A DNA stretch of 64,000 bases, taken from assembly GCA_900318825.1 (NCBI GenBank), contig ONMB01000003.1:6380-70379 (forward strand), given 5' to 3'. The position numbers and the translations under genes are program-made. A model generated the notes under the pieces. That model saw only the letters and a list, made by a program, of their open reading frames with translations. It did not search any database and was not told the origin of the DNA. Below are positions 26,897-35,634 of this stretch, piece by piece. Every line of letters starts with the position of its first letter. The stretch's first letter is position 1. This DNA is from an uncultured Ruminococcus sp. (GTDB lineage Bacteria > Bacillota > Clostridia > Oscillospirales > Ruminococcaceae).

Positions 26897-28321
26897 ATGG
26901 GCGGATTTTTCGGTGCAGCTTCTAAAAATGACTGCGTAACTGACGTATTTTTCGGTACAGACTATCACTCTCACCTCGGCACAAGACGAGGCGGTATGAC
27001 ATCGTGGTCTGAGGAGAACGGCTTCCAGAGAAATATCCACAGTATCGAGAACTCTCCTTTCAGAACTAAATTCGAGAACGACGTTGTGAATATGCGCGGC
27101 AAGCTCTGTATCGGCTGCATAAGCGATACAGATCCCCAGCCTATCCTCGTCCGTTCAAAGCTCGGACTCTATGCTGTATGCTCTGTCGGTATAATCCGCA
27201 ATGCTGAGAAGCTCGTCGGCGAGCTTCTCGAGAAGGGCTGCGCTAACTTCGAGACCATGAGCAGCGGTAAGATAAACTCCGGCGACCTCATCGGCGCTCT
27301 CATAGCACAGCGCGACTCGTTCGTTGAGGGTATCCGCTACGCTCAGAGCAAGATAGAGGGCACAATGTCCCTCATTATCCTTACAAATGACGGCATAATC
27401 GCTGCAAGAGACGAATTCGGCAGACTTCCTATCATCATAGGCAAGCGCAGCGACGGCTTCTGCCTCTCGACCGAGTCCTTCGCATTCCAGAAGCTCGGAT
27501 ACGACACATACAAGGAGCTCGAGGCAGGCGAGATAGTCAAGATCACCTCCGACGGCTGCGAGACCATCAGCGAGGGCGATCCTTCCAAGATGAAGATATG
27601 CACCTTCCTCTGGACCTACTACGGCTACCCGAACGCGGTTTACGAGGGTGTGAACGTTGAAGTTATGCGTACCCGCAACGGCGAGATAATGGCTGAGAAC
27701 GACATCAAAGCCGGAAAGCTCCCCGATGTCGACTACGTCTGCGGCGTTCCGGATTCAGGTACTCCCCACGCTATCGGTTACGCTAACCGCAGCGGCATAC
27801 CGTTCGCAAGACCTTTCATCAAGTACACCCCCACATGGCCCAGGAGCTTTATGCCTACGAACCAGAGTATGAGAAATCAGGTCGCTAAGATGAAGCTCAT
27901 ACCCGTTCACGAGCTCATCGAGGGCAAGCGTCTTCTCTTTGTCGATGATAGTATCGTCCGCGGTACTCAGATGAGAGAGACAGTTGAGTTTCTCTATGAG
28001 AACGGCGCTAAGGAAGTTCATATGCGTTCTGCCTGTCCGCCTATCATGTACGGCTGCAAGTATCTCAACTTCTCGCGCAGCCACTCCGAGCTCGAGCTTA
28101 TCGCAAGACAGATAATCGACGAATTCGAGGGCGCTGAGGGCGTTAAGTACCTCGCTGAGTACAGCGATACAAATACAGAACGAGGCAAGCGTATGCGCGA
28201 TGAGATCTGCCGCAGATTAAAGCTCACCTCATTGGAATTCCAGTCGCTCCCCGGAAAGGTTCAGGCTGTGGGACTTCCCGAATGCAAGCTCTGCACATAC
28301 TGCTGGAGCGGCAGGGAGTAA
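26897..28321 (+). CDS. purF: Amidophosphoribosyltransferase-like protein lacking the Cys nucleophile
   Basis: A 474-residue PurF relative in the purine operon. The C-terminal half is a phosphoribosyltransferase with the PRPP loop LLFVDDSIVRGTQMRET (near 348), VCGVPDSGTPHAIGYA, and cysteines near the end (ECKLCTYCW). The N-terminal glutaminase-like half begins MGGFFGAASKNDC: where PurF has the catalytic Cys of CGVFGI there is Gly, HRGQES is replaced by HLGTRRGGM, and the NG oxyanion motif is VGIIRNA. Glutamine hydrolysis by the normal route therefore looks lost; the enzyme may use ammonia. Similar MGGFFG starts are familiar from Clostridia and Bacteroides annotations of PurF. The ATG is 3 bp after purC. 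Confidence 0.9.
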   Translation: MGGFFGAASKNDCVTDVFFGTDYHSHLGTRRGGMTSWSEENGFQRNIHSIENSPFRTKFENDVVNMRGKLCIGCISDTDPQPILVRSKLGLYAVCSVGIIRNAEKLVGELLEKGCANFETMSSGKINSGDLIGALIAQRDSFVEGIRYAQSKIEGTMSLIILTNDGIIAARDEFGRLPIIIGKRSDGFCLSTESFAFQKLGYDTYKELEAGEIVKITSDGCETISEGDPSKMKICTFLWTYYGYPNAVYEGVNVEVMRTRNGEIMAENDIKAGKLPDVDYVCGVPDSGTPHAIGYANRSGIPFARPFIKYTPTWPRSFMPTNQSMRNQVAKMKLIPVHELIEGKRLLFVDDSIVRGTQMRETVEFLYENGAKEVHMRSACPPIMYGCKYLNFSRSHSELELIARQIIDEFEGAEGVKYLAEYSDTNTERGKRMRDEICRRLKLTSLEFQSLPGKVQAVGLPECKLCTYCWSGRE

Positions 28322-28337
28322 TCAACTGTAAACGATT

Positions 28338-28408
28338 GTAGGGGCTGGCGTCCTCGACAGCCCGTGAATATATACACTTTGCGGGACGCCGAGGACGTCG
28401 TCCCCTAC
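28338..28408. repeat. REP-like imperfect palindrome between purF and purM
   Basis: GTAGGGG (28338-28344) pairs with CCCCTAC (28402-28408), and inside it GTCCTCG (28350-28356) pairs with CGAGGAC (28390-28396); a further CCCG/CGGG pair lies around an AT-rich loop. No frame or T-run is present. It resembles the small palindromic intergenic elements common in ruminococcal genomes; no second copy was seen in this window. Confidence 0.65.
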
Positions 28409-28431
28409 GTTTATGTCATGGAGGTATATTA

Positions 28432-29469
28432 ATGAACAACAGTTTTTCCGAAAGCTACAAGAAGGCAGGCGTTGATGTTACTGCCGGCTACAAGTCAGTT
28501 GAGCTTATGAAGAAGCACATTGCGCGTACAATGATCCCCGGCGCACTTTCCGGCATCGGCGGCTTCGGCGGTCTCTTCGAGCTCGATATGACAGGTATCA
28601 GCAAGCCTGTTCTCGTTTCCGGAACAGACGGCGTCGGTACAAAGATCAAGATCGCTTTCATTCTCGACAAGCACGATACTGTCGGCATCGACTGCGTTGC
28701 TATGTGTGTGAACGACATCATCTGCTGCGGTGCAAAGCCTCAGTTCTTCCTTGATTATATTGCCTGCGGAAAGAATATCCCCGAAAAGATCGCGGAGATA
28801 GTTTCCGGTGTAGCAGAGGGCTGTGTTCAGGCTGAGTGCGCACTCATCGGCGGCGAAACTGCTGAGCACCCCGGTCTTATGCCAGAGGACGAATACGACC
28901 TCGCAGGCTTCTCTGTGGGTGTTGTTGACAAGGACAAGATACTCCAGCCCGATACCCAGAAGGCAGGAGACGTCCTCATCGCTATCAAGTCGAGCGGCGT
29001 ACACTCAAACGGTTTCTCCCTCGTAAGAAGAGTATTCGACGTGAACGAGCAGAAGCTCAATATGCGCTTCGACGATCTCGGTGCAACTCTCGGAGAAACT
29101 CTCCTCACTCCTACACGCATCTATGTAAAGGCTGTTATGAGCCTTCTTGACGCTGTAAAGGTAAAGTCTATCTCTCACATCACAGGCGGCGGCTTCTATG
29201 AGAACATTCCGCGTTCTCTCCCTAAGAACCTCGCTGCAAAGATCGAGCGCAACGCTGTTCAGGTACTGCCTATCTTCGATCTTATCCAGAGAACAGGAGA
29301 TATCCCTGAGAGAGATATGTTCAATACATTCAATATGGGCGTTGGTATGATAGTTTCCGTTGACAAGAACGACGCTGACAAGGCTGTTGCAGCTATCAAG
29401 GCTGCCGGCGAGGACGCATATGTTCTCGGCGAGCTCGTTGAGTCAGAGGAAGGCGTTATCATCTGCTGA
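28432..29469 (+). CDS. purM: Phosphoribosylformylglycinamidine cyclo-ligase
   Basis: AIR synthetase: closes the imidazole ring of FGAM using ATP. The 345-residue protein has [20 protein letters not shown] at its start, [42 protein letters not shown] and [15 protein letters not shown], all family signatures. Length is normal. ATGGAGG lies before the ATG. It follows the REP-like palindrome in the 110-bp gap after purF. Confidence 0.98.
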   Translation: MNNSFSESYKKAGVDVTAGYKSVELMKKHIARTMIPGALSGIGGFGGLFELDMTGISKPVLVSGTDGVGTKIKIAFILDKHDTVGIDCVAMCVNDIICCGAKPQFFLDYIACGKNIPEKIAEIVSGVAEGCVQAECALIGGETAEHPGLMPEDEYDLAGFSVGVVDKDKILQPDTQKAGDVLIAIKSSGVHSNGFSLVRRVFDVNEQKLNMRFDDLGATLGETLLTPTRIYVKAVMSLLDAVKVKSISHITGGGFYENIPRSLPKNLAAKIERNAVQVLPIFDLIQRTGDIPERDMFNTFNMGVGMIVSVDKNDADKAVAAIKAAGEDAYVLGELVESEEGVIIC

Positions 29470-29541
29470 TGCCTGAAATAAGTCTGTTCTGCCGGTGAAG
29501 TATGTTTGCCGGCAGAACGACTATCCTGAAAAGGTGATCTT

Positions 29542-30285
29542 ATGAGGCAAAGAATTATAACTTCAATATTTGCCTGTGGTGCGGCAGCCGCTATGCTGCT
29601 GATGCCGTCTGCAAATGCTGCCGCTCCGATGGACTATGTTCCGGACGGCAGGATAAACTGCTTTGACGTTATAGCTGCCCGGAGAAAGGGCGTTCCGACG
29701 GAGGAGCTCAAAGCTCTTACCGACCATATCCTCGGCAGGGGAAAATTCGACAGCGACTACACCGTTGAGGAGGACCTTATCCTCGAACCTAAGGGCACTG
29801 TCCACACAGGCGACGGAACGTTCTACGGCGGAGGCTATGTCGGAGGCTGTGCAATGCTCGATCCTGTTCCGATGAATTACTGGATCGTCGCTATGAACCT
29901 CGCCGACTACAATGAGGGACAGCTTGCAGGAGCTTACATAGAAGTCACAGGCGAACTCGGCACTATAAAAATGCTTGTAACAGACCTTCTTCCCGAGGGC
30001 AAAAAGGGTGACCTCGACCTCTATACCGACGCTTTTCCGCTGATAGCTCCGGTCGAGAAGGGAAGAGTACCCGTGAGCTGGAGGATAATCCCGAGGGATA
30101 CGGCTGACCACCTTCCCGTATACTATAAGTACAAGGAGGGAACCTCCGACTTCTGGATGGGAGTGCAGGTGCGCAACCACCGCTATCCGATCACAAAGCT
30201 CGAGTATCTCAACGAGGACGGCGGCTGGACTGAGATAAAGCGCCGCAGGTATAACTATTTCGAGGCGGCAGCTATGGGACCGTGA
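29542..30285 (+). CDS. Secreted expansin, truncated by an in-frame TGA
   Basis: A 247-residue exported protein with a signal peptide (IFACGAAAAMLLMPSANAA). Residues about 30-60 (PDGRINCFDVIAARRKG) look like half of a dockerin calcium-loop repeat. Then comes a bacterial expansin: a double-psi beta-barrel (GDGTFYGGGYVGGCAMLDP, AGAYIEVTGELGTIKMLVTDLLPEG, GDLDLYTDAF) and the start of a CBM63-type domain (YYKYKEGTSDFWMGVQVRNH, YNYFEAAAMGP). Expansins loosen plant cell-wall polysaccharides without hydrolysis. The frame stops at TGA (30283-30285) exactly where relatives continue MGPGPFTFR, so the last beta strands are lost unless UGA is read through. It sits between purM and purN. Confidence 0.88.
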   Translation: MRQRIITSIFACGAAAAMLLMPSANAAAPMDYVPDGRINCFDVIAARRKGVPTEELKALTDHILGRGKFDSDYTVEEDLILEPKGTVHTGDGTFYGGGYVGGCAMLDPVPMNYWIVAMNLADYNEGQLAGAYIEVTGELGTIKMLVTDLLPEGKKGDLDLYTDAFPLIAPVEKGRVPVSWRIIPRDTADHLPVYYKYKEGTSDFWMGVQVRNHRYPITKLEYLNEDGGWTEIKRRRYNYFEAAAMGP

Positions 30286-30399
30286 CCGTTTACGTTCCGC
30301 ATAACGGATATTTACGGTCAGCAGGTCATTGACAGGGACATACCTCTGTCCTACGACGATACGGAGATAATCAGAGGTCATGTTCAGTTACCGGAGTAA
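30286..30399 (+). pseudogene. Detached C-terminal end of the expansin
   Basis: The same frame after the TGA encodes PFTFRITDIYGQQVIDRDIPL and on to LPE before TAA at 30397, the expected final strands of the CBM63-type domain. A GGA to TGA change at 30283 would explain the interruption. No start codon or ribosome site serves this piece alone. Confidence 0.75.
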
Positions 30400-30402
30400 G
30401 AT

Positions 30403-30864
30403 ATGAAAGTTGAAAAAATTGATATAGTATGGGCGGCGGTCTCGATGATAATACTCGGAGTCGCTATGCGCCGAAGAAGTATACCGAACGGCATACTGAT
30501 GATATATGCCCTTATGGCTGTACTGTTCGCTTACCATATATGGAGAAAGCGCCGCAGCCTTAAAGAAAGCGTTTCTGTCTACGGGACGGTCATTGACTAC
30601 CACACCTCGCAGAAGGTGAGGGGGAGCTTCCCGGTAGTGCAGTACACTACCGCCGGCGGCAGGGAGATAACCTCTGTATATACCGTTGAAGAGCGCAAGC
30701 AGAAGTATTCCGTCGGCGATACAGTTCTTGTCTGTTACGATCCCGAAGATCCTATGTTCTTCTATTTTCAGGGACGTGAGGACGAGCTCACAAGAGATTA
30801 TTTCCGCTTTATTATTTACGGCGGTGCAGCGGCACTGCTGATGCTGATAATAAAGCTGGCATGA
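30403..30864 (+). CDS. Small DUF3592-like membrane protein
   Basis: A 153-residue protein with two or three membrane segments (VWAAVSMIILGVAM, ILMIYALMAVLFAYHIW and a C-terminal IIYGGAAALLMLIIKL) flanking a beta-rich middle (VSVYGTVIDYHTSQKVRGSF, PVVQYTTAGGREIT, YSVGDTVLVCYDPEDPMFFYF). The middle matches the DUF3592 pattern in which a short soluble domain sits between helices. The start is 3 bp after the end of the expansin frame. Function unknown. The next gene is a distant relative. Confidence 0.78.
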   Translation: MKVEKIDIVWAAVSMIILGVAMRRRSIPNGILMIYALMAVLFAYHIWRKRRSLKESVSVYGTVIDYHTSQKVRGSFPVVQYTTAGGREITSVYTVEERKQKYSVGDTVLVCYDPEDPMFFYFQGREDELTRDYFRFIIYGGAAALLMLIIKLA

Positions 30865-30877
30865 AAGAGTTTAAGAT

Positions 30878-31285
30878 ATGGTATTTATACTTATATGTGC
30901 ACTTGCAACGGTCGGAGTAGGCTTTGCCTTCCTGTATGCAAGGAACGACCGCGTCAAAAATGCTGAGGTGTATATCGGAACTATTATCGGTACTGAGAAG
31001 AAAACAGTCAAGCGTGGAGGCGGATTTTTCAAGGTCGTGCGCCCGTCTGTGAGATACAACAACGGCAAGCGTGACATAATAGCTCAGCACAGTGATTTCA
31101 TCTACGAGACCAATTATCATTATTCGGATGGAGATGAGGTACAGATAAGAGCCTATCCACAGCTTCCGAAAACATTTTATTTTGCTGATGCCGATGAAGG
31201 TATCCCTTCAAAAGCAATAGCATCGTTCATTATCGGAGGAGCCTTATTTGTGTTATGGATCATCTCAGAAATAATTATTGCCTGA
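30878..31285 (+). CDS. Small DUF3592-like membrane protein
   Basis: A 135-residue protein with an N-terminal membrane segment (VFILICALATVGVGFAFLYA), a soluble middle (VYIGTIIGTEKKTVK, VVRPSVRYNNGKRDI, YSDGDEVQIRAYPQLPKTFYF) and a C-terminal membrane segment (IASFIIGGALFVLWIISEIII). It appears to be a divergent paralogue of the protein encoded just upstream and probably arose by tandem duplication. No function can be assigned. Confidence 0.75.
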   Translation: MVFILICALATVGVGFAFLYARNDRVKNAEVYIGTIIGTEKKTVKRGGGFFKVVRPSVRYNNGKRDIIAQHSDFIYETNYHYSDGDEVQIRAYPQLPKTFYFADADEGIPSKAIASFIIGGALFVLWIISEIIIA

Positions 31286-31287
31286 AT

Positions 31288-31506
31288 ATGCACATACTGA
31301 ATGAGCTGGTGCCTGTATGGCTGCTCATTGCTGTTATGGGAGCGCTTCTTGACTTATGTGCTGTTTATATGATAAAGGATAAGCGGCCGCAGAAAAAGAA
31401 CATTGCCGGCGGCGTTGCTGTTTTGCTTGCCGGGACGGCTATACTTGCTGTGGGGATATTCCTGGTAGCTATCGGCAAAAGCGGTACATTCAACTCATAC
31501 AAATGA
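31288..31506 (+). CDS. Small two-helix membrane protein
   Basis: A 72-residue protein with two membrane segments (VPVWLLIAVMGALLDLCAVYMI and GGVAVLLAGTAILAVGIFLVAI) joined by a basic loop (KDKRPQKKN). The ATG at 31288 is just after the previous stop but has no clear ribosome site; an in-frame ATG at 31255, overlapping the previous gene and 14 nt after GGAGGA, is the alternative. Function unknown. Confidence 0.6.
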   Translation: MHILNELVPVWLLIAVMGALLDLCAVYMIKDKRPQKKNIAGGVAVLLAGTAILAVGIFLVAIGKSGTFNSYK

Positions 31507-31531
31507 AAACTTTCGACAGGAGGTCGAACCA

Positions 31532-32158
31532 ATGAAGAATATAGCAGTTCTCGTATCGGGCGGCGGCACTAACCTGCAGGCGCTCATCGACGCGGAGAAG
31601 TCCGGTATCATCAAGGACGGAAAGATAACCTGCGTCATATCCTCGAAGGAGGGGGCTTACGCTCTCGAGAGAGCAAAGAATAACGGCATTGCTACAAGAG
31701 TGATACCGCGTAAAGACTATCCGGACGCTGCTTCCTACACAAAGGCTGTCACGGACGCTCTCATCGAGGAAAAGGCTGATCTTGTCGTGTACGCAGGATT
31801 TATGATAATCCTTGACGAGCAGATAGTAAAGGCTTTCCCGAACCGTATGATGAACGTTCACCCGGCACTCATACCGTCATTCTGCGGAGAGGGCTTCTAC
31901 GGGCTCCACGTTCACGAGGCGGCTCTTGCAAAGGGAGTAAAGCTCTCGGGAGCGACCGTTCACTTCGTAACAGAGGTGTGTGACGGCGGTCCTATAATAC
32001 TTCAGAAGGCTGTCCCGGTAGAGGACGGCGATACCCCGGAGACTCTTCAGAAACGCATCATGGAACAGGCTGAGTGGAAGATACTCCCCGAGGCAGTTTC
32101 ACTTTTCTGTCAGGACAGACTTGAGGTCATTGACGGAAAAGTCCGCATCAAGGACTGA
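31532..32158 (+). CDS. purN: Phosphoribosylglycinamide formyltransferase
   Basis: Transfers a formyl group from 10-formyl-tetrahydrofolate to GAR. The 208-residue protein starts NIAVLVSGGGTNLQALIDA and has the catalytic region MNVHPALIPSF (Asn-His), the loop GATVHFVTEVCDGGPIILQ (with the essential Asp) and VPVEDGDTPETLQKRI. CAGGAGG precedes the ATG. It is in the purine run, separated from purM by four other genes. Confidence 0.97.
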   Translation: MKNIAVLVSGGGTNLQALIDAEKSGIIKDGKITCVISSKEGAYALERAKNNGIATRVIPRKDYPDAASYTKAVTDALIEEKADLVVYAGFMIILDEQIVKAFPNRMMNVHPALIPSFCGEGFYGLHVHEAALAKGVKLSGATVHFVTEVCDGGPIILQKAVPVEDGDTPETLQKRIMEQAEWKILPEAVSLFCQDRLEVIDGKVRIKD

Positions 32159-32162
32159 TATA

Positions 32163-32672
32163 ATGATAGCTGCAATAACAGAGGGAAGATTCTGGAAAGA
32201 GGGCAAGTTTATCAGCACACTGTTCCGCAGGGACATGAAGGTGCTCATATACAACGGCGCTGACGTGGAATACGCAGAGCTCTGCGTGAACGACTTCAAT
32301 GATCTTTCAGACAGGCTCGTGGAAAAAATGTGCCGTGCAGCCGTACTGTACTGCTTTACCTCCCTCAACAGCTGGGCGGAGATAGACAAGCGGGACGAGA
32401 TTGAGGCTAAGCTCAACGTGCCGCTTTCGCCGGATATGCCGCCCGAAAATATACTGAAATGTCTCAGACCGGTCATACTGTCCGTGCGCGAAGCTCAGGA
32501 CGGTCAGATCGGGTACAGCGTCGAGTTTGACTGCGACTTTGAACCCGAACACGGTATGGAAGCTGTCATTCTTGACGGAAAACTCATATACACAGGACCA
32601 TTCGCCGATCATTCCGCGTGGGACGAATATCCGCCGGACGATCCGACGAATTATGCTGCCCGTATAGGATAG
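32163..32672 (+). CDS. Hypothetical cytoplasmic protein
   Basis: A 169-residue soluble protein with no motif I can assign. The C-terminal half (YSVEFDCDFEPEHGMEAVILDGKLIYTG) resembles the end of small DUF6985-like proteins, a weak resemblance only. The N-terminus is MIAAITEGRFWKEGKFISTL. The ATG lies 4 bp after the purN stop, so it is probably co-translated with purN. Confidence 0.65.
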   Translation: MIAAITEGRFWKEGKFISTLFRRDMKVLIYNGADVEYAELCVNDFNDLSDRLVEKMCRAAVLYCFTSLNSWAEIDKRDEIEAKLNVPLSPDMPPENILKCLRPVILSVREAQDGQIGYSVEFDCDFEPEHGMEAVILDGKLIYTGPFADHSAWDEYPPDDPTNYAARIG

Positions 32673-32679
32673 TGATGAT

Positions 32680-33231
32680 ATGACAAAGGGCAAGAAACGA
32701 ACAGTCATTGATCTGTTTCTGAGCTTCTGGATGTATGCCGTAATGGGCTGGTGCTACGAGGTGTTTCTCGAAACGGTAGTGTACCGCTGGGGCTTCTCGA
32801 ACCGCGGAGTCCTGTTCGGGCCATACTGTCCGGTATACGGAGTGGGAGCGATATGCTTCCTGTTCTGTTTTGGCTGGCTCATGGAAAAGAAGGACGACAT
32901 GCGGCTGAATATCGCCAAGCCTTTTCTGATATTCCTCGGCTGCACCGCAGTAGCAACGCTCATTGAGCTTGCCGCTTCGTACATACTCGAAGCCGCAATG
33001 GGTTCGTGGCCGTGGCAGACATACGCAGACTACAAGTACAATTTTCAGGCAAGGATAGCGCTGTCAACGTCAGTCCGCTTCGGACTCGGCGGCACAGCCT
33101 TTATGTACATAGTGCAGCCCTTCTTTGACTGGCTGCTCGCAAAGCCTTCGGGCAAAACAAAAAAGTTTATCGCGCTGTCAGTGCTCATAATTGTGGGCGC
33201 AGACGCAGTATATACTATCTTTATAAAATAA
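32680..33231 (+). CDS. Putative ABC-transporter type IV (CmpB-like) membrane protein
   Basis: A 183-residue protein with four or five membrane segments. The sequence FWMYAVMGWCYEVFLET near the N-terminus, NRGVLFGPYCPVYGVGAICF, ATLIELAASYILEAAMG and the C-terminal LSVLIIVGADAVYTIFI match the PF06541 family of small membrane proteins (putative ABC-transporter type IV). Despite that name no ATPase gene is adjacent and no transport role is established. Confidence 0.8.
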   Translation: MTKGKKRTVIDLFLSFWMYAVMGWCYEVFLETVVYRWGFSNRGVLFGPYCPVYGVGAICFLFCFGWLMEKKDDMRLNIAKPFLIFLGCTAVATLIELAASYILEAAMGSWPWQTYADYKYNFQARIALSTSVRFGLGGTAFMYIVQPFFDWLLAKPSGKTKKFIALSVLIIVGADAVYTIFIK

Positions 33232-33250
33232 TCATTAAGGAGAATCAATT

Positions 33251-33964
33251 ATGAAAAAACTCGATCTTGCACAGGAACTCAGCACAAACGCTTACCCCGG
33301 CAGAGGCATCGTTATCGGTAAATCCGCTGACGGCAAACACGCTGTGACTGCTTATTTCATCATGGGCAGAAGCGAGAACAGCCGCAACCGCGTTTTCGTT
33401 GAAGAGGGCAGAGGTATCCGCACTCAGGCATTCGATCCGAGCAAGCTCTCCGATCCTCACCTCATCATCTACGCTCCCGTAAGAGTTCTCGGCAACAAGC
33501 TCATCGTTACAAACGGCGATCAGACTGATACTATCTATGAGCTTATGGATAAGCAGTTCACATTCGAGCAGTCCCTCCGCACAAGAGAGTTCGAGGACGA
33601 CGCTCCCAACTATACACCTCGTATCTCCGGTATCCTCCGCTTTGAGAACGAGGGCTTCAACTACGCTATGTCTATCCTCAAGAGCGCTAACGGTGATCCT
33701 TCTTCCTGCCAGAGATATACATTCGCTTACGCTAACCCCATTGCAGGCGAGGGACACTTTATCCACACATATATGGGCGACGGTTCACCTCTCCCGAGCT
33801 TTGAGGGCGAGCCCAAGCTCGTTGAGATTAAGGGCAGCATCGACGAGTTCACAGATATGCTCTGGAACAACCTCAACGCTGACAACAAGGTATCGCTTTT
33901 CGTTCGTTACGTTGATCTTGAGAACGGCAGCGAGGAGACTCGTATCGTAAACAAGAACAAGTAA
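33251..33964 (+). CDS. purO: IMP cyclohydrolase, PurO-like
   Basis: A 237-residue protein of the IMP_cyclohyd family, which closes FAICAR to IMP, the last step of the pathway. The signature STNAYPGRGIVIGKSADGKH and TAYFIMGRSENSRNRVF is close to archaeal PurO and its bacterial homologues; RYTFAYANPIAGEGHFIHTY is also conserved. It supplies the activity missing from the free-standing AICAR transformylase encoded at 35923. AAGGAG precedes the ATG. The symbol purO is used by homology. Confidence 0.85.
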   Translation: MKKLDLAQELSTNAYPGRGIVIGKSADGKHAVTAYFIMGRSENSRNRVFVEEGRGIRTQAFDPSKLSDPHLIIYAPVRVLGNKLIVTNGDQTDTIYELMDKQFTFEQSLRTREFEDDAPNYTPRISGILRFENEGFNYAMSILKSANGDPSSCQRYTFAYANPIAGEGHFIHTYMGDGSPLPSFEGEPKLVEIKGSIDEFTDMLWNNLNADNKVSLFVRYVDLENGSEETRIVNKNK

Positions 33965-33965
33965 T

Positions 33966-34583
33966 ATGGCAATAGACAATTTCAGATGTCCGAGCTGCGG
34001 CGCTGATGTTTCATACAGCGGCGAGGAATTCGGAGAGTGCCCCTACTGCGGCTCGCAGCTCCATTTCGGGGAGCTCGCAGATGCAGAGGAGCTAAGAAAG
34101 CTCAGGAGCGAGAATTCCGAGTATGCGCGGCAGGACAGAGTCAAGGCTGAATACAGAAAAAAACTGAAAAACTGGACAAGGACCAAGTGGTGGACTTTTA
34201 TAGCTATCGGCGTCGTAAATATGATCAGCTTTGTACTGCTCTCGTTTGATTATATCGGTGTAGGAGCAACGCTCTTTCTGTTTGCCGGAATAGGATTTCT
34301 TCTGGCACCGGCTTTCCTCGGAGCAACATTCCCTTGTCTTGATGAGGAGAAGTGCGAGATAGTCTACGGCAGAGGAAAGAAACTCAAAAAGATACTCGCC
34401 CTGTATGGTACGGCTCTGACTATTTCGGTATTGTCCATTATTATTGCAGCTGTAATCTCCATGGCTCTCGGTTATGAGAGCGATGAGGAAAAAGAAGCAA
34501 AAAAGAAAGCCTCTGAGTTTAATTACGCTGCTGAGTATCTCGGCGGCAGCATAACATATACAAAGGAAAATATCAATGGATGA
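33966..34583 (+). CDS. Zinc-ribbon membrane protein
   Basis: A 205-residue protein. The N-terminus is a zinc ribbon with two CxxC knuckles (FRCPSCGADVSYSGEEF, then CPYCGSQLHFG). A basic helical linker precedes membrane segments (TFIAIGVVNMISFVLLSF, VGATLFLFAGIGFLLAPAF and LTISVLSIIIAAVISMAL) and a short soluble tail. It overlaps the next gene by 8 bp; the two are paralogues over the ribbon and the membrane part. The function is not known. Confidence 0.78.
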   Translation: MAIDNFRCPSCGADVSYSGEEFGECPYCGSQLHFGELADAEELRKLRSENSEYARQDRVKAEYRKKLKNWTRTKWWTFIAIGVVNMISFVLLSFDYIGVGATLFLFAGIGFLLAPAFLGATFPCLDEEKCEIVYGRGKKLKKILALYGTALTISVLSIIIAAVISMALGYESDEEKEAKKKASEFNYAAEYLGGSITYTKENING

Positions 34584-35631
34584 ATTAAGATGTCCGAGCT
34601 GCGGAGCCGATATAAGTTTCAGGGGCGGCGACCTGACGGTTTGTCCCTACTGCGGCTCACAGCTGTACTTCGGCAGCGGTGCCGATCCGGCTGAGCTCAC
34701 AGAGCTCAGGAATATCAATCAGGGGTACAGACAGGTGTATTCACCGGAAGCTGTTGAGTATGCCCAAAAGATGAAAAAATGGCAAAAAGGCAACGGCATA
34801 TCCATGGGCTTGCTGATGCTTTTTATGATCGCTGCGGAACTTATCACCTTGTTTTGCAGCAAAACGTTCGGCGGAGCATTTTTATTTCTGGCGTTGGGTA
34901 TAGCTATCTTCATGCCGATGATAAGAGGTATCAGATATCCTGTGCGCGAGACAGAAAGCGGTGCGGGAAAGAAGATCGTTGTGACGCTCGCAATGTACGC
35001 GCTTGCAGTCGGTTCAGTTATCGCTGCTGTCATCACAGGAGCAATAATCGCAGTTATTTTCGGCTACGATCCCAATGATAAAAAGGATAGTGAGAAGTCC
35101 TCTCCGAAGGCTGAGGCTTCTTATTCAGATGACTGTGACGAATTCGTCAGCGAGTGGTTCAAGCTCAATTATTCTGTTGACGATGACGAGCTGCTTGATT
35201 TCTACGGAATGCAGTGTCCTGACGATATATGGGAAGATGACATGGACAGCGAGGATACAGCTATGATGATCGAGTATCAGAAAGTCCACACCCAAGCTGC
35301 TCTTAAAAGCTATGACATCAGTCTGACTGAATGTGAAAAGCTGGAGGAACTCACAGACGAGGAGATACTCGGAGCGGAAAGCTATTTCAGTGATCGCTTC
35401 GATACAGATATTGAGGTAACGGAGGGTTACGGCTACCACGCAGTCTTTACTGCAAAACCAAAAGAGAAGGGCAAGTCCAAGGAATACAATGATTACTGCT
35501 GTGCTGTCAGACTTAAAGGCAGCGACGGCTGGAAGATTATTCCTCTTGATGCCGAAGAACTGAAAGACTATTCCGATTATTATGACGATGATCCTGCCGG
35601 AGAATATACTGATGATTACGATGAGGAGTAA
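34576..35631 (+). CDS. Zinc-ribbon membrane protein with extra C-terminal domain
   Basis: A 351-residue paralogue of the upstream protein. It has the same zinc ribbon (LRCPSCGADISFRGGDL, CPYCGSQLYFG) and membrane helices (GLLMLFMIAAELITLFC and MYALAVGSVIAAVITGAII). It adds an acidic soluble domain of about 150 residues (FVSEWFKLNYSVDDDELLDFY to YNDYCCAVRLKGSDGWKIIPL) with a long Asp/Glu/Tyr-rich end. The C-terminal domain may sense or bind something outside the cell. Its start overlaps the previous gene. Confidence 0.78.
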   Translation: MDELRCPSCGADISFRGGDLTVCPYCGSQLYFGSGADPAELTELRNINQGYRQVYSPEAVEYAQKMKKWQKGNGISMGLLMLFMIAAELITLFCSKTFGGAFLFLALGIAIFMPMIRGIRYPVRETESGAGKKIVVTLAMYALAVGSVIAAVITGAIIAVIFGYDPNDKKDSEKSSPKAEASYSDDCDEFVSEWFKLNYSVDDDELLDFYGMQCPDDIWEDDMDSEDTAMMIEYQKVHTQAALKSYDISLTECEKLEELTDEEILGAESYFSDRFDTDIEVTEGYGYHAVFTAKPKEKGKSKEYNDYCCAVRLKGSDGWKIIPLDAEELKDYSDYYDDDPAGEYTDDYDEE

Positions 35632-35634
35632 GCT

